This document shows, one piece after another, positions 6,708 to 15,600 of a stretch of 21,519 nucleotides of DNA. The first letter of the stretch is position 1. The number at the start of each line of letters is the position of its first letter. The stretch covers positions 1 to 21,519 of the forward strand of contig DATLOM010000027.1 of assembly GCA_035536185.1 (NCBI GenBank). Reading direction: 5' to 3'. The stretch is from GCA-2861595 sp035536185. Its GTDB lineage: Bacteria; Actinomycetota; Acidimicrobiia; Acidimicrobiales; GCA-2861595. The position numbers were made by a program, and so were the translations under genes. Under the pieces are notes generated by a model. It made no database searches. It was not told the DNA's origin and saw only the letters and a program-made list of their open reading frames with translations.

Positions 6708-6713
6708 TATCCT
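6708..6713 (+). promoter_or_regulatory. Putative -10 box of a leaderless promoter
   Basis: TATCCT lies 6 bases before the ATG at 6720, so transcription starting at the A of the ATG would place this hexamer exactly at -12 to -7. There is no purine-rich ribosome binding site before the ATG, which fits a leaderless message. No clear -35 is seen. Confidence 0.45.
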
Positions 6714-6719
6714 CGCCCC

Positions 6720-7454
6720 ATGCCCGCTCGCACCATCGTGGTCGTGGAGGACGAGGAGCTGATCGCCGAGGCGGTGGCGGCGCGCCTGCGCAGCGAGGGG
6801 TACGCGGTCGAGGTGGTCGGGGACGGGCTGGCGGCCGTGGAGCTGTGCGAGCGGCTTCAGCCCGACCTGGTCGTGCTCGATCTCATGCTCCGGGGCCTCG
6901 ACGGCCTCGAGGTGTGCCGGCGGGTGCAGCGGGAGCGGCCCACCCCGGTGCTCATGCTCACCGCTCGCGACGCAGAGACCGATCTGCTCGTGGGCCTGGC
7001 CGTCGGTGCCGACGACTACCTCACCAAGCCGTTCAGCCCGCGGGAGCTGGTGGCCCGGGTGTCGGCGATCCTGCGCCGCTTCGAGCGGGCCGCCGATGCG
7101 GCCGCCGAGCCCGGAGGCGGCGAGGCGGGCAGGGGCGGTCGGGGATCGACGGTGACGTTGGGCGATGCCCGCCTGGACCCGGGCACGAGGCGGGTGCACC
7201 TCGGGGAGGAGGAGGTCCATCTCACCCCGACGGAGTTCGACCTGTTGCGCTGCCTGGCGGAGCATCGGGGCGCCGTGCTCAGTCGGGCCCAGCTCCTGTC
7301 CGAGGTGTGGGGCTGGCAGGACGGTTCGGGGGCCCGCACCGTGGACTCCCATGTGCAGGCCGTCCGCCGGAAGCTGGGGGCGGGCATCATCCGCACCGTC
7401 CACGGCGTGGGCTACGCGGCGGCGGCCACTACGGCAGGCAGTGGCCAGGAATGA
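6720..7454 (+). CDS. OmpR/PhoB-family response regulator
   Basis: A 244-residue transcription factor. The receiver domain (residues 5-118) has the acidic pocket E10-D11-E12, the phosphoacceptor D54 in VVLDLML, the switch Thr in MLTARD and the Lys in YLTKPFSPRE. A glycine-rich linker (about 128-142) joins it to a winged-helix DNA-binding domain (143-235) with VHLTPTEFDLLRCLAEHRG, LLSEVWGW, RTVDSHVQAVRRKLG and the final hairpin IRTVHGVGYA. Phosphorylation by the downstream kinase would drive DNA binding. The stop overlaps the kinase start by 4 bp (ATGA). It is the first gene of a three-gene operon and appears to be translated from a leaderless message. The target genes are unknown; self-regulation is common in the family. 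Confidence 0.95.
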   Translation: MPARTIVVVEDEELIAEAVAARLRSEGYAVEVVGDGLAAVELCERLQPDLVVLDLMLRGLDGLEVCRRVQRERPTPVLMLTARDAETDLLVGLAVGADDYLTKPFSPRELVARVSAILRRFERAADAAAEPGGGEAGRGGRGSTVTLGDARLDPGTRRVHLGEEEVHLTPTEFDLLRCLAEHRGAVLSRAQLLSEVWGWQDGSGARTVDSHVQAVRRKLGAGIIRTVHGVGYAAAATTAGSGQE

Positions 7455-8464
7455 GGCCGCTCGACCCCCTGTCGTCGATCAAGGTCAAGCTCGGGGTGGT
7501 CATCGTGGCCGCCGTGGCCGTGACCATCGTCGTCAACGAGGTCGGGCTCCGGATGAACGTGAAGGCGCCGGCGCGGGCCGTGCTGGCCGGGATCCTGGGC
7601 CTGGCCATGGTGCAGCTCCTGGCCCACGGGATGACATCGCCACTGCGGGCCATGGCCGATGCCGCCCGGGCCATGGCGGCCGGGGACCACGGGCGCCAGG
7701 TCCGAGCCACTTCACGGGACGAGGTGGGTGAGCTGGCCCGGGCCTTCAACGCCATGGCCGCCGAGCTGGCCGAGGTCGACCGGGCCCGCAAGGATTTGGT
7801 GGCCAACGTGTCCCACGAGCTGCGGACGCCGATCACCGCGCTGCAGGCGGTGCTGGAGAACATCGTCGACGGCGTGGCACCCGCCGACCCGGACACGCTG
7901 CGGACGATGCTGGCCCAGGTCGAGCGGCTGGGGCGGTTGGTGAGCCAGCTGCTCGACCTGTCCCGGCTGGAGTCCGGTGCCGTTCCCCTGCAGCGGGAGG
8001 ACTTCGAGGTGGAGCCCGTTCTCGAGGAGGTGGCCGCCCTCGCCCGCCTGCACACCGAGGCCGACGGCTCCGGGGTGCGGGTGACGGTGCGGGTCGAAGG
8101 GGACTCGCCCACCGTGGACGGCGACGCCGAGAGGGTCCACCAGGTGGTGGCGAACCTGGTCGAGAACGCCATGCGCTGCTCCCCCGCCGGGGGCACGGTC
8201 GAGCTATCCGCCTCGGCTGATCAACGGACCGTCACCATCGCCGTGGCCGACCAGGGGCCGGGGATCGATCCAGGCGAGGTGGGCCGGGTCTTCGAGCGTT
8301 TCTACCGAGCCGACCCGGCGAGGTCGTCGACATCGGGGGGAGCGGGCCTGGGCCTGTCCATCGCCCGGTGGATCGTCGATCTCCACGGCGGCCAGATCCG
8401 GCCGGAGCCCGTGCATCCCCACGGCTGCCGCATGGTGGTCGTTCTACCGAGAGGGCCCGCCTGA
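7451..8464 (+). CDS. Sensor histidine kinase with minimal extracytoplasmic loop
   Basis: A 337-residue kinase starting at ATG 7451, inside the ATGA overlap with the regulator. The frame is open far upstream, but that part only mirrors the regulator. Two membrane helices (about residues 12-29 and 42-59) are joined by only some 12 residues, so a classical periplasmic sensor domain is absent. A HAMP domain (60-110) follows. The HisKA H-box NVSHELRTPITAL has H122 as phosphoacceptor. The ATPase part has the N-box NLVENA (235-240), G1 DQGPGID (D267), F-box FERFYRAD and G2 GAGLGLSIA. This layout matches intramembrane-sensing kinases, which detect membrane stress directly or through a partner membrane protein. 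The next gene, a polytopic membrane protein beginning on this gene's stop, is the obvious candidate partner; that link is inference. Confidence 0.94.
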   Translation: MRPLDPLSSIKVKLGVVIVAAVAVTIVVNEVGLRMNVKAPARAVLAGILGLAMVQLLAHGMTSPLRAMADAARAMAAGDHGRQVRATSRDEVGELARAFNAMAAELAEVDRARKDLVANVSHELRTPITALQAVLENIVDGVAPADPDTLRTMLAQVERLGRLVSQLLDLSRLESGAVPLQREDFEVEPVLEEVAALARLHTEADGSGVRVTVRVEGDSPTVDGDAERVHQVVANLVENAMRCSPAGGTVELSASADQRTVTIAVADQGPGIDPGEVGRVFERFYRADPARSSTSGGAGLGLSIARWIVDLHGGQIRPEPVHPHGCRMVVVLPRGPA

Positions 8465-9927
8465 TGAGCGTCACCGAACTACCGATCGACGCCCCGGAGG
8501 TGGAGCGGCCGGCGGGGCGCCTGGTCCTGGTGGCCACGCTGGCCGCGGCGATCGCCGTCGACGTCGCCGTCCGCGGCGGCGTCGCCGTGCTGGCCGGGGC
8601 CATCGCCGTGCTGGTGGCGAGCGGGTTCCTGCTGGCTTCGGGCACCGTGGTGAACCGCCAGGCGCAGGCGGCCATTGCCGGCGCCCCGCTGTTCGGGATG
8701 TGGCTGGCCGTGCGCACCAGCCCCTGGCTGGTGCCGCTCGACGTGCTGGCGGCCGGCGGGCTCCTCGTGCTGGCGGCCTCCCTGTCCTCCGAGGGATCGG
8801 TCTTCGACCTCCGGATCGGGGCGGTGGTGAGACGGGGGCTGCACGCCCTGTTCAGCGGGTTGGCCGCACCGGTGTTCGTAGCCAAGGCGCTGGCGCCGCT
8901 GGTGGGGCGCGACGGGCGGCGGATGGCCGTGGTGCGGGGCGCCATCCTCGCCGCTCCGATCGTGCTGGTCGTCGGACTGCTCCTGTCGTCCGCCGACGCC
9001 GTGTTCGCCTCGTTCTTCAGGGTGTCGCTGAACCCGGCTTCGCTGGCCGGCCACGCCGTCCTGCTCGTCATGGGCGGCTGGGGGATGGCGGGGCTACTGC
9101 GGTTGGCGGCGGAGGCGGGGGTGAAGGAGGCGGTCGGCAGGGGCGAGGTCGGGGGCCGGCGCTCTCCCATCGGTCCGGTGGAGGCCATCACGGTGCTCTC
9201 GTGCCTGGTGGCGGTGTTCGCCGCCTTCGCCGTCTCTCAGGTCGTGGCCCTCTCCGGCGGCGGCCGCCGGGTCATCGAGACGGCCGGGCTCAGCTACGCC
9301 GATTACGCCCGCGGTGGCTTCTTCCAGCTGCTGGCGGTGGCGGCCATCACCCTGGCCACCCTCACCGCTCTGCGCACGGGCACCGACCTCGGCCGTGCCC
9401 GCGACGTCCGGCGGTTCATGGTGCTGGCTGAGGTGGCCGTCGGCCTCACGCTGCTCATCGTCTGCGTCGCCCTCCGGCGGCTGCACCTGTACGAGCAGGC
9501 CTTCGGGCTCACGATGCTGCGCCTCTACAGCACCGTGTTCGCCGTGTGGATCGCCGGCGTTTTCGTCCTGCTGGGCGTCTCCCTGGCCGGAGTGGGACAG
9601 CGGCGGCCGTGGTTGCTGGGCGCCGCCACCGGCCTCGGTCTGGTCGGGCTCCTCGCGCTGAACGCAGCGAACCCGGAGGCGGTGGTCGTTCGCCACAACC
9701 TCTCCGCGGTGGAGCGCACCGGCCGCTTCGACGCCGGCTACCTCGGCCAGCTGTCCGACGACGCCGTGCCGGAGCTGGTCTCCGGTCTCCCCGGCCTCGA
9801 CGAGCGAAACCGCGAAGCGGTCATCGCCCACCTCTGCGCCGCACCGCCGGCGGAGCGCGGGCGGGGGTGGTGGACCTTCAACGGCTCATCCGACGCCGCC
9901 ACCGAAGCCCGCAACGGCCTCTGCTGA
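8464..9927 (+). CDS. DUF4173/DUF4153-type polytopic membrane protein
   Basis: A 487-residue protein whose ATG shares a base with the kinase stop (TGATG). It has about 11-12 hydrophobic helices. The later part carries GLSYADYARGGFFQLLAV and LHLYEQAFGLTMLRLYS, the conserved pattern I associate with DUF4173/DUF4153 membrane proteins; which of the two names applies is uncertain. After the last helix an approximately 100-residue soluble tail (from about 395) contains VVVRHNLSAVERTGRFD, YLGQLSDDAVPELV and GRGWWTFNGSS. The HN-L-R pattern after the membrane part is common in this family. No activity is known for these proteins. The coupling to a kinase without a sensor domain suggests a role in sensing or envelope response. 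It ends 38 bp from the convergent DUF4395 gene; no strong terminator lies between. Confidence 0.85.
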   Translation: MSVTELPIDAPEVERPAGRLVLVATLAAAIAVDVAVRGGVAVLAGAIAVLVASGFLLASGTVVNRQAQAAIAGAPLFGMWLAVRTSPWLVPLDVLAAGGLLVLAASLSSEGSVFDLRIGAVVRRGLHALFSGLAAPVFVAKALAPLVGRDGRRMAVVRGAILAAPIVLVVGLLLSSADAVFASFFRVSLNPASLAGHAVLLVMGGWGMAGLLRLAAEAGVKEAVGRGEVGGRRSPIGPVEAITVLSCLVAVFAAFAVSQVVALSGGGRRVIETAGLSYADYARGGFFQLLAVAAITLATLTALRTGTDLGRARDVRRFMVLAEVAVGLTLLIVCVALRRLHLYEQAFGLTMLRLYSTVFAVWIAGVFVLLGVSLAGVGQRRPWLLGAATGLGLVGLLALNAANPEAVVVRHNLSAVERTGRFDAGYLGQLSDDAVPELVSGLPGLDERNREAVIAHLCAAPPAERGRGWWTFNGSSDAATEARNGLC

Positions 9928-9965
9928 AATCACTGGCGGCGGATGGCCGGCGAGAGGAAGGGGGG

Positions 9966-10469
9966 TCAGGGCGCGCTGGCGCCTACGCGGCGGCGGGACC
10001 AGATGTCGTTGCACTCGGCGCAGATCTCTTCTGGGATGATGCCGGCTCGCATGAGCAGCGAAAAGATCTGGCAGCCGAGGCAGATGGCGAACACGGCTTC
10101 GAGGGTGGCGGCGGCGATCAGGGCGGCGAGGAGCGCGTAGGCGGCTCCGTGGTTACCGAAACCGAGGGCGAGAACCGCGGCGGTGACCGACATGGCGGCG
10201 CCCATCCCCTGGGCGAAGCGTTTCGGGGGACCGGGTACCAGGCGTTCGGGTATGGCCAGACGGGGGGTGATCACCTCGGTCACGAGCAGGGCCAGGGGGC
10301 TGAACCTGGGGCCGGCCAAGACCCGGGCGACGAAGCCATAGGCGATGGGGACAAGTAGGAGCGGCTGGTCGAAGAGGAGGGTGGCCAGCGACATCAGCAC
10401 GACCCCGCCGGCGACGAGGCGGGCCGACACCTCGTTGACCGGGTTGGGGAACGAGAACACACGGGACAT
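9966..10469 (-). CDS. DUF4395 family membrane protein
   Basis: A 167-residue protein with about four membrane helices. It begins with the family hallmark NPVNE (residues 9-13), then FVARVLAGPRFSPLALL, PPKRFAQGMG and, near the end, EAVFAICLGCQIFSLL. Two CxxC pairs are present: C130/C133 in the last helix and C150/C153 in the C-terminal tail. DUF4395 proteins are often found with thioredoxin-like or sulfur-transfer genes and the CLGC motif suggests thiol chemistry or metal binding, but the function is not established and no such gene is next door. The start at ATG 10469 is supported by GGAGG at 10477-10481, 7 nt upstream. It has its own upstream region separate from the EamA gene that ends at 10540. 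Confidence 0.88.
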   Translation of the reverse strand: MSRVFSFPNPVNEVSARLVAGGVVLMSLATLLFDQPLLLVPIAYGFVARVLAGPRFSPLALLVTEVITPRLAIPERLVPGPPKRFAQGMGAAMSVTAAVLALGFGNHGAAYALLAALIAAATLEAVFAICLGCQIFSLLMRAGIIPEEICAECNDIWSRRRVGASAP

Positions 10470-10494
10470 GACGGAACCTCCGCAACTAGAAACC

Positions 10495-10509
10495 TGACCA
10501 TACCGGTCA
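10495..10509 (-). promoter_or_regulatory. Inverted repeat in the DUF4395 upstream region
   Basis: TGACC-ATACC-GGTCA: perfect 5-bp arms around a 5-bp centre, 26 bp upstream of the DUF4395 ATG. On the minus strand it includes TTGACC, a fair -35, with TAGTTG 16 bp downstream as a poor -10. It could be an operator over this promoter. Short enough to occur by chance. Confidence 0.3.
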
Positions 10510-10539
10510 ACATTCCCGTCGCCACATCGCCTCGGCAGG

Positions 10540-11430
10540 TCAACCCAGGGCGATGAGGGCGACGCCGCCGCCGGCCGTGGCGACGCTCAGCACCTGGACC
10601 CGCGTGAGGCGCTCCTTCAGGACGGCACGGGCCAGCAGCACCGTGACCGCCGGGTACAGCGACGTGACGAGGGCCACCAGGGACAGGAGCCCGCGCCGGG
10701 TGGCCAGAAGGAACAGAACGTTGGCGGCCATGTCCAACAAGCCCACCACGGCGACACTCGAGCGGGCGCTGGGCGCCGGCTTCACCGTCCGACCAGTGGC
10801 GAGGGCGACGGATCCGAGGAGGGCGACGGCGGAGAGCTTCGCGGCGAAGATGGGCCACAGGCCGGCGCCGTCGCCGGTGCGGCCGAGGAAGATGAAGAAG
10901 GCACCGAAGCCGACCCCCGACATCAGGGCGGCGGCAACTCCCGGCTGAGACAGCAGGCCTTGCCGCCGGGACGCTTCGCTCTCCGGCGGGAGGGGCCCCT
11001 CAGCCGGGAGATCCCGAGCGGAGGCCGGTGGAGTCGCCGACAGGACGACGATGGCGCCAAGGGCGACGACGACGCCGACCAGCGCCAGCACGGCCGGGCG
11101 CTCCCCGGTGACGAGCCCGTACAGGACGGGGATGGCGGCGGCAACGGCACCGGTGATCGGGGCGGTGACACTCATACGCCCGACGGCCAACGCGTGGTAC
11201 AGCAGCGCCAGGCCGATGGCCGAGCCGATGCCGCCGGCCGCCCCGGCCCACAGGGCGGCGCCACCGCGGTCGCCCTCCACCAGCGGGAGAAGGGCGATCG
11301 CCGCCAGCAGCCCTGCGAACTGCGACGCCACGGCGACCGACAGACCCGGCGAGACGCGCTCCGCCCGTCCGGCCACGAAGTCCGAGGCGCCCCAGCTCAT
11401 GGCGGCGACGAGGGCCAGAACCAGCGCCAT
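10540..11430 (-). CDS. EamA-type (DMT superfamily) transporter
   Basis: A 296-residue protein with ten predicted membrane helices in two EamA repeats (about residues 1-132 and 160-295), joined by a polar acidic linker (DLPAEGPLPPESEASRRQG). The start MALVLALVAAMSWGASDFVAGR, with WG-x(2)-F in the first helix, and VTSLYPAVTVLLARAVLKERLTRVQ near the end are typical. DMT proteins move small metabolites such as amino acids or nucleosides, usually outward; the substrate cannot be told. The ATG directly follows the TGA of the acetyltransferase with no spacer, so the two are co-translated and the gene is probably last in the operon running from the large GGDEF-EAL gene. Confidence 0.92.
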   Translation of the reverse strand: MALVLALVAAMSWGASDFVAGRAERVSPGLSVAVASQFAGLLAAIALLPLVEGDRGGAALWAGAAGGIGSAIGLALLYHALAVGRMSVTAPITGAVAAAIPVLYGLVTGERPAVLALVGVVVALGAIVVLSATPPASARDLPAEGPLPPESEASRRQGLLSQPGVAAALMSGVGFGAFFIFLGRTGDGAGLWPIFAAKLSAVALLGSVALATGRTVKPAPSARSSVAVVGLLDMAANVLFLLATRRGLLSLVALVTSLYPAVTVLLARAVLKERLTRVQVLSVATAGGGVALIALG

Positions 11431-12579
11431 TCAGGCCGATGAACCGGATGGACCGGATGGACGGCCTTCTCGGGCGACCCGTCCGAGAAGAGCGGCCAGC
11501 GCACGTTCCGCCGTCGGCCGGTTCTCGGCGTCCTCGTCGAGCAGGGCCCTCAGTTCGGGCAGGGCGAGGCCCTCGGCCAGGCGGCGCGAGCAGCCGACCA
11601 GATGCTCGGTAGCCTCGAAGTAGTTGGCGGCCACCAGCTTCTCGGAGGCGACGCTGTTCATCCAGTCGAGGTTGCTGAAACGCGCGTCCCCGAAGGCCTT
11701 CTCCAGCGTGGCCGTCTCCACCACCCGGCCCGGGGAGAACCGGGACCACTGGGTGTCGAAGCGGCCGTCGAGGACCCGGTAGCTCTCCCCGTCGATCAAG
11801 GAGACGACGTAGGCGGCCAGGCTGGAGCCGAACCGCAGCGTGGCCACCTCGACCTCTCGCCTTTCGGCATGGCTCCCGATCACGTCCCGCCAGAACCGGC
11901 GGGCCGGCTCGGCATCGATGTCGCTGGCTCGGCCCACGGCGTGGTCGCGGGCCCGGTGCGTCTCCTCGATCTCGTCGATGAGATCGGCGATGCGGTCGGG
12001 GTCGCAGTCGAAGGCGAGCGACGCCTCGACCCCTTCGTTCTCCATCCGCCCCTTGGCCCGCCGGAGCTGCTTGCGCATCCCCTTCCCGAGGAGCTCCTCC
12101 AGGGCGCCGGCCCTCTCCTCGAACTCGATGCGGGGAACGGGCCCGCCCGGCACGGTGAAGCCGATCTCCAGAGCCTTCACGAGACGAGAGGCGACGGGGT
12201 CATTGGCCGGCAGCTGCTCGACCCGGAGCGACCACTCCGGGCCCAGCGAGTCGAGGAAGCCGACGAGGCCGGAGACCAGAGCGTCGCATGCACCAGGGGT
12301 GCGGGCCGGGAGGCGGCCACGGTCGTTGCGCCCGTGGCCGACGGCGCCCACCTCGATGAGCCCATCGGTCTCGCGGGCGCAGAGCAGGGCGACGGCGTCG
12401 AGGCGGCCGTTGGGCCCGTCGCGGACGGTGACCGCCGTCGGATCGCCCTGGGCGAAAGCGCCCAGCCACGCCCCCAGCCACGTCCGCCGCGCCGTGATCG
12501 GTGCGTCCGTGAGCTCATGGAGCTCGTCGAGATCGGCACCGAGGTCGTCGAGGAGCGTGGGCCCCGAGACGACCTCCAC
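11431..12579 (-). CDS. CelD/BcsL-like GNAT-family acetyltransferase
   Basis: A 382-residue protein from GTG 12579. The C-terminal half carries the GNAT fold seen in CelD/BioF2-like proteins (Acetyltransf_6 type): KGMRKQLRRAKGRME with the conserved basic helix, ATLRFGSSLAAYVVSLIDGESYRVLDGRFD, then FSPGRVVETATLEKAF and FSNLDWMNS. These enzymes modify sugars or peptides in polysaccharide or cell-wall building and also occur beside cellulose-synthesis genes. Here it lies between a c-di-GMP protein (47 bp upstream) and an EamA transporter (directly downstream), which would suit a surface-polymer role, but no glycosyltransferase or polymerase is in the window. No strong Shine-Dalgarno sequence precedes the GTG, so the start is uncertain. 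Confidence 0.8.
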   Translation of the reverse strand: MEVVSGPTLLDDLGADLDELHELTDAPITARRTWLGAWLGAFAQGDPTAVTVRDGPNGRLDAVALLCARETDGLIEVGAVGHGRNDRGRLPARTPGACDALVSGLVGFLDSLGPEWSLRVEQLPANDPVASRLVKALEIGFTVPGGPVPRIEFEERAGALEELLGKGMRKQLRRAKGRMENEGVEASLAFDCDPDRIADLIDEIEETHRARDHAVGRASDIDAEPARRFWRDVIGSHAERREVEVATLRFGSSLAAYVVSLIDGESYRVLDGRFDTQWSRFSPGRVVETATLEKAFGDARFSNLDWMNSVASEKLVAANYFEATEHLVGCSRRLAEGLALPELRALLDEDAENRPTAERALAALLGRVAREGRPSGPSGSSA

Positions 12580-12626
12580 AAACGGTCCCGTGCTGGCCCT
12601 CCCGGCGCCCCGGTCGCTCCCGCCGG

Positions 12627-15600
12627 TCAGTTCGGTGTCCCCGAGCGGGCCCCGAGAGCATCGGGCGCTGCGGTCGCCGCCCTAGGCGACGCCCCGCTCT
12701 CGGCCCGCAGCATCTCCACGATGCGGTCGGCGGGCATAGGCCGGGCGAAGAGATAGCCCTGGCCCAGCTCGCACTTCCACGCACGCAGGCTCTGGAGCTG
12801 CTCCTCGGTCTCGATCCCCTCGGCCACCGTATGGAGCCCGAGGGTGTTGGCCATCTCGATGACGGTCTTGGGCAGTACGGAGTCACGGGCACCGGTAGCG
12901 ATGCCGTCCACGAACTCCTTGTCGAGCTTCAACACGTCGATGGGAAGTTGCCGTAGGTGGCTGAGGGAGGAGTAGCCGGTCCCGAAATCGTCGATGGCCA
13001 GGCGCATCCCCAGGCTCCGGAGCTGGTTCAACACCGCGACGGTGGCCACGGCATCCTCCATCACCACGCTCTCGGTGATCTCGAGCGTCAGCCGCCTGGC
13101 GGCGAGACCGGAGCGGTCGATGGCGGTGCGCACCTCGTCGACCAGCCCGGGCTGTTGCAGTTGCTTCTGTGACAGGTTGACGCTGATCCCCACCGAACCG
13201 TTGCCCGAGACGAACGACAGCGCGGTACGGCAGGCCTCCTCGAGGACCCAGCGCCCGAGCGGCACGATGAGCCCCGTCTCCTCGGCCATGGGCATGAAGT
13301 CTGCCGGTCCGATGATGCCCCGCTCGGGATGCAGCCAGCGGACGAGGGCCTCCACGCCCACCATGCGGGTAGTGACGAGGTCGACGATCGGCTGGTAGTA
13401 GACGACGAAGTCGTTGTTCGCCAAGGCCCGCTGGAGCTCGGCGTTGAGGTCCAGCCGCTTGCGCACGGCGGCGTGCATGCTCGGCTCGAAGAGGCGCCAC
13501 AGGCCTTTGCCCTGGCTCTTGGCCAGGTACATGGCGAGGTCGGCGTTGCGCAGGAGCTCCTCTGGAGTGGTCTGGTCCTGCTCGACCATGGCGATACCGA
13601 CGCTGGCGCTGACGAACACCTCCACTCCCTCGACGGCCAGCGGCTGGTGGAGCGTGGTGATGATCCGCTCCGCCAGGTTGATGGCCTGATCGGTGTTCGT
13701 GGCCTCGAGGAGCACGGCGAACTCGTCGCCGCCCAGCCTGGCAATCGTGTCCGCGGGGCGCAAACAGGTGGCGAGACGCTCGGCGGCGGCCACCAGCACC
13801 GTGTCTCCCGCCGCGTGCCCGAGGCTGTCGTTGATGGTCTTGAAGTCGTCGACGTCGAGGAAAAGCAGGGCAAGGCGCTCCCCGGCGACGGTGCGACGAG
13901 CCAGCGCGTGGCGAACGCGGTCGCTGAGGAGGGCCCGATTGGCCAGCCCCGTCAGGTCGTCGTGGAACGCCTTGTGGGTCAGCTGGCTCTCGAAGCTCTT
14001 GCGCTCACTCATGTCCCGCGCCGTGAGGACGATGCCGCGCACGTTCGAATCGTGCAGGAGGTTGTTGCTCACCATCTCCAGATCGAGCCATGCCCCGTCC
14101 CGCCTTCTCATCTTGACCTCGAAGGGCGAGCTGATACCGGGACGGACCATGGCGTCGTTGCAGAACGCGAGGAGTGGCGAGGCGTCGTCCGGGTGCACCA
14201 GGTCGATCAGACGAGTGCCGAGGATCTCCGCCGGGTCGTACCCGAGCACCTCTTCGACCGACGGTGTCTGGTAGCGCACGGTGGTGTCGACATCGATCAC
14301 GCTGATGAGGTCGGAGGAGTTCTGGACCAGCGACCGGAAGCGGGTCTCGCTCTGGCGTACGTGGAGAGCCTCGGCGAGCGCTGCGCTCTCGAGCGCCAGG
14401 GTCAGCTGCGAGGCGAGGGTCTCCAGGCCGCTCGTCAAGCGGGGATCGACTGATGGCTCGTTCCCGACGATGACGACCATGCTGAGCTTCTCCTGCATGA
14501 GCACCGGCACCACCAGCATCTCTCCCATGGGCGGGAGGCCCAGCCGGTGACGAAGCTCGTCGTCGAGATCCTGCATCGGCAGCGGCCCGACGGCGGCGCC
14601 TGAACTGCTGGCGAGCTCAGGCACTTCTCCTGGGAGCAGGGTGGCACCGAGGACCGAGAGGGCCTGGCCGCCGTGAGCCGCCACGACGACGAGCTCCTCG
14701 GGGCTGCCGGCGGCGACCCGCACGAGAACGTCTTCGTCATCGGCGAGCTCGACGGCGGCGGTGAGTACCGCCTCCTGGATCTCGCTCCGGTCGGTGGCGG
14801 CGACCAGGGCGGCGGCGGCCTTCCCGAAGGTCCGCTCTCGATCCAGAGCGGTACTCAGCGTTGTCATCAGCGTGGACATGCGAGCGAGAACGAGCAGGAA
14901 AAGGACGACGGACCCGACGGCGATGAACGGGATGTTCTCGTACTCACGACGAGCGGCCTCGATGGCCAGCACACCCGGAGCGACGAGAGCCACCGTTCCC
15001 AACAGGGCGAGTCGCAGGGGACCGAACCCGGCCGGGCCGGCCGGCGAGGGTTGCGCCAAGCTGCCCATGGACGGGTGCAGGGCGGCCACCCCCCAGAAGA
15101 GGAAGAAGCCCATCCAGCCGGCGTCGAACGGAGTTCCCAGATCGAAGGACCCGGTGAGTTGGATCGCGCCGTAGGCGACGTCGGCCGCGAGCAGCGAGAT
15201 GATGCTCAGTCCCATCAGGTAGAAGGCGGGCTGGCGGGCGCCGGCACCCACCGCCAGCCTGGCGGCGACGGCCAGGAGCAGCACGTCCATCAGGGGGTAG
15301 GCCACCGAGATCATCCGGTCGAGGAGGGGATGGCCGGGGGCGACGAAGGAGGGGACCAGCAGGTAGACCCAGGACAGCAGGCCCATCCCCGTGGCCACGA
15401 TGGCCGCGTCGATGAGGCTGGCGCGGTCGCGGCCGGGATCGCGCCGGCGGATCAGCAGGAGGAGGCCGGCCACCAGGAACGGGTAGCTCGACAGGTAGAA
15501 GGCGTCGGCGAGCGAGGGGAAGGGTCGCTCGACCTCGCGGACGAGCTTGTAGAAGTAGAAGAAACCGTCGCCCACCAGGAACAGCGACAGGCCGATGGCG

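Noticed and set aside
6503..7450. Long 5' extension of the histidine kinase frame
   Set aside because: It overlaps the end of the GGDEF-EAL gene and all of the response regulator in another frame, is Gly/Arg-rich, and the ATGA overlap at 7451 gives a natural start.
14041..14060. Second TTCGAAT as another tRNA T-loop
   Set aside because: It lies inside the PAS region of the large GGDEF-EAL gene and has no flanking stem or acceptor sequence.
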